Assembly: GCF_026151205.1 (NCBI RefSeq) | Contig: NC_087077.1 | Location: 8,547,983 to 8,611,982, forward strand | Reading direction: 5' to 3' | From: Bolinopsis microptera | Lineage: Eukaryota > Ctenophora > Tentaculata > Lobata > Bolinopsidae | Length of the DNA stretch: 64,000 nt | In this document: one piece after another, positions 62,991 through 64,000 of the stretch | How the letters are laid out: each line of letters opens with the position of its first letter | Position numbering within the stretch: the first letter of the stretch is position 1 | Position numbers and translations under genes: made by a program | The notes under the pieces: generated by a model | Told to the model about the DNA's origin: nothing | Seen by the model: the letters and a program-made list of their open reading frames with translations, nothing else | The model's database searches: none

Positions 62991-64000
62991 AATTTCTGGT
63001 TGATAGACAAATACGTGAATAACAAAGGACAAAGACTCTATTCTTGTTTCGTGGATTTTCGCAAAGCTTTCGACTCCATCAGTCGTGAAGCTCTTCTGTA
63101 CAAGCTCTCAACCCTTGGTATAGATGGAAAATTCCTAAAATGTCTAGAACATATGTACAAGAATTCCAAAGCTAAGATCAAGCTGATCGCTAAAATATCA
63201 GACTCATTTGATATTCTTGCAGGTACGGAGCAGGGCCACCCAATGAGCCCCGAACTATTCAAAACTTACATCCACGAACTTTCGGAACGACTGAACAGTG
63301 TTCAAGACATCTCAAGTCCATTGCTGAATGAAACTATTCTGACCCACCTCTTGTGGGCAGATGATCTTGTCCTCCTCGCACTTTCGAAAGAAAGTCTTCA
63401 GGTCATGATCTCTGAACTTGAGTCATTCTGCAGAGAATGGGGGCTCACGGTGAACACCAAGAAAACCGCCATCATGATTTTTAATAAAAGTGGAAGGCAA
63501 CTCAAAGAGAGTTACGGTTTTCAGTACATGGGAGCAACAATCCCATCAGCGAAAACATATTGCTATTTAGGGATCACCTTCTCACTGTCGGGCAGCTTTA
63601 AGACAGCACTAAACCTTCTGCGACAAAAAGCTCTCCGGGCATACTTTGGACTGAAAAGTGAAGTAGACCTTAACAATATATCCAAGGTCGCAGTTCTTAA
63701 ACTGCTCGACTCCCTGCCAGTTGTATCGTACGGAGTGGAAGTCTGGATCAGCAGTAGCTCAGGAATTAAGGCTTTTGCCAGCACAACTGACAATACGAAG
63801 CAATCCCCACTGGCAGGCATTGCAGCTGACCCATTCGAAAGAATGCACCTCGCCATCCTTAAATGGACCCTTGGAGTTGGCAAATCTACATCCAACGCAG
63901 CTGTTTGGGGAGACTGCGGAAGAACCCCTATTGTAGTTCGATATGTTAAACAAGTCACCGATTTCCATAATCGCCTTGCAAGACTTGAACTAGAAGACTC
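62991..64000 (+). mobile_element. 5'-truncated LINE reverse transcriptase, continues past window end
   Basis: Open from 62991 (after a TAA) to the window end, 336 codons, with no ATG needed. Motifs: CFVDFRKAFDSIS (RT motif A), GTEQGHPMSP (motif B), LLWADDLVLLAL (motif C, catalytic WADD at 63354-63365), YLGITFSLSG, then GVEVWISSSSGIK and LGVGKSTSNAAVWGDCGR, typical of APE-type LINEs (L2/CR1/RTE-like, clade not resolved). It starts at RT motif A, so endonuclease and fingers are missing. It lies head-to-head with the RLE element, 80 bases apart. Confidence 0.88.

Overview
This is a nuclear DNA window from a multicellular animal. It is AT-rich, carries intron-split genes with GT-AG junctions, and is full of microsatellites, minisatellites and transposon remnants. 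Two conserved animal genes set the frame. One is a diacylglycerol kinase of the zeta/iota type (16 exons, 32225-45943, plus strand). The other is a TOM1-type VHS/GAT endosomal adaptor (6 exons, 54755-56886, plus strand). TTAGGG-like tracts and a non-LTR retrotransposon with a restriction-like endonuclease fit an invertebrate. I cannot name the species or phylum.

Layout. 1-32.2 kb has no gene I recognise. It holds a 42-nt minisatellite (2.7-3.16 kb), long (AG)n/(CT)n tracts, an inverted duplication (3.62-4.21 and 12.28-12.85 kb), a 1.6-kb TIR element with a motif array (7.79-9.41 kb), twin hairpins (13.5 kb), a tRNA-derived SINE (14.19 kb), a mariner-like MITE (14.54-15.31 kb), a 15-nt minisatellite (17.75-18.43 kb), a G-run-ended TIR element (19.83 kb), a TTAA-flanked foldback element (23.44-24.45 kb) and a second 42-nt minisatellite (28.4 kb).

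32.2-46.4 kb is the kinase gene. Its introns hold a 3-kb near-perfect inverted repeat (35.6-38.6 kb) and a broken Cys-loop-receptor-like sequence (42.4-43.2 kb). 46.4-54.7 kb is a transposon graveyard. Around 49.4-51.7 kb at least four short families are nested in one another, several with exact 8- or 9-bp target duplications.

54.7-61 kb holds the TOM1-type gene and two tandem paralogous genes for small secreted Cys-rich proteins (57350-57754 and 60588-60983). A 2.2-kb TIR element sits between the paralogs. From 61.3 kb to the end lie two head-to-head 5'-truncated LINEs: one with a CCHC finger and a PD-(D/E)XK endonuclease (minus), and one with a reverse transcriptase running off the window (plus).

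The most unusual signal is the pair of TIR elements at 7.79-9.41 kb and 57.92-60.10 kb. They share the terminal sequence TGGACACGTTCA and TA flanks. Their long TIRs differ after that. Each is filled with about 16 copies of its own 15-18-nt motif, in both orientations and at irregular spacing, and both motifs end in TCACAT.
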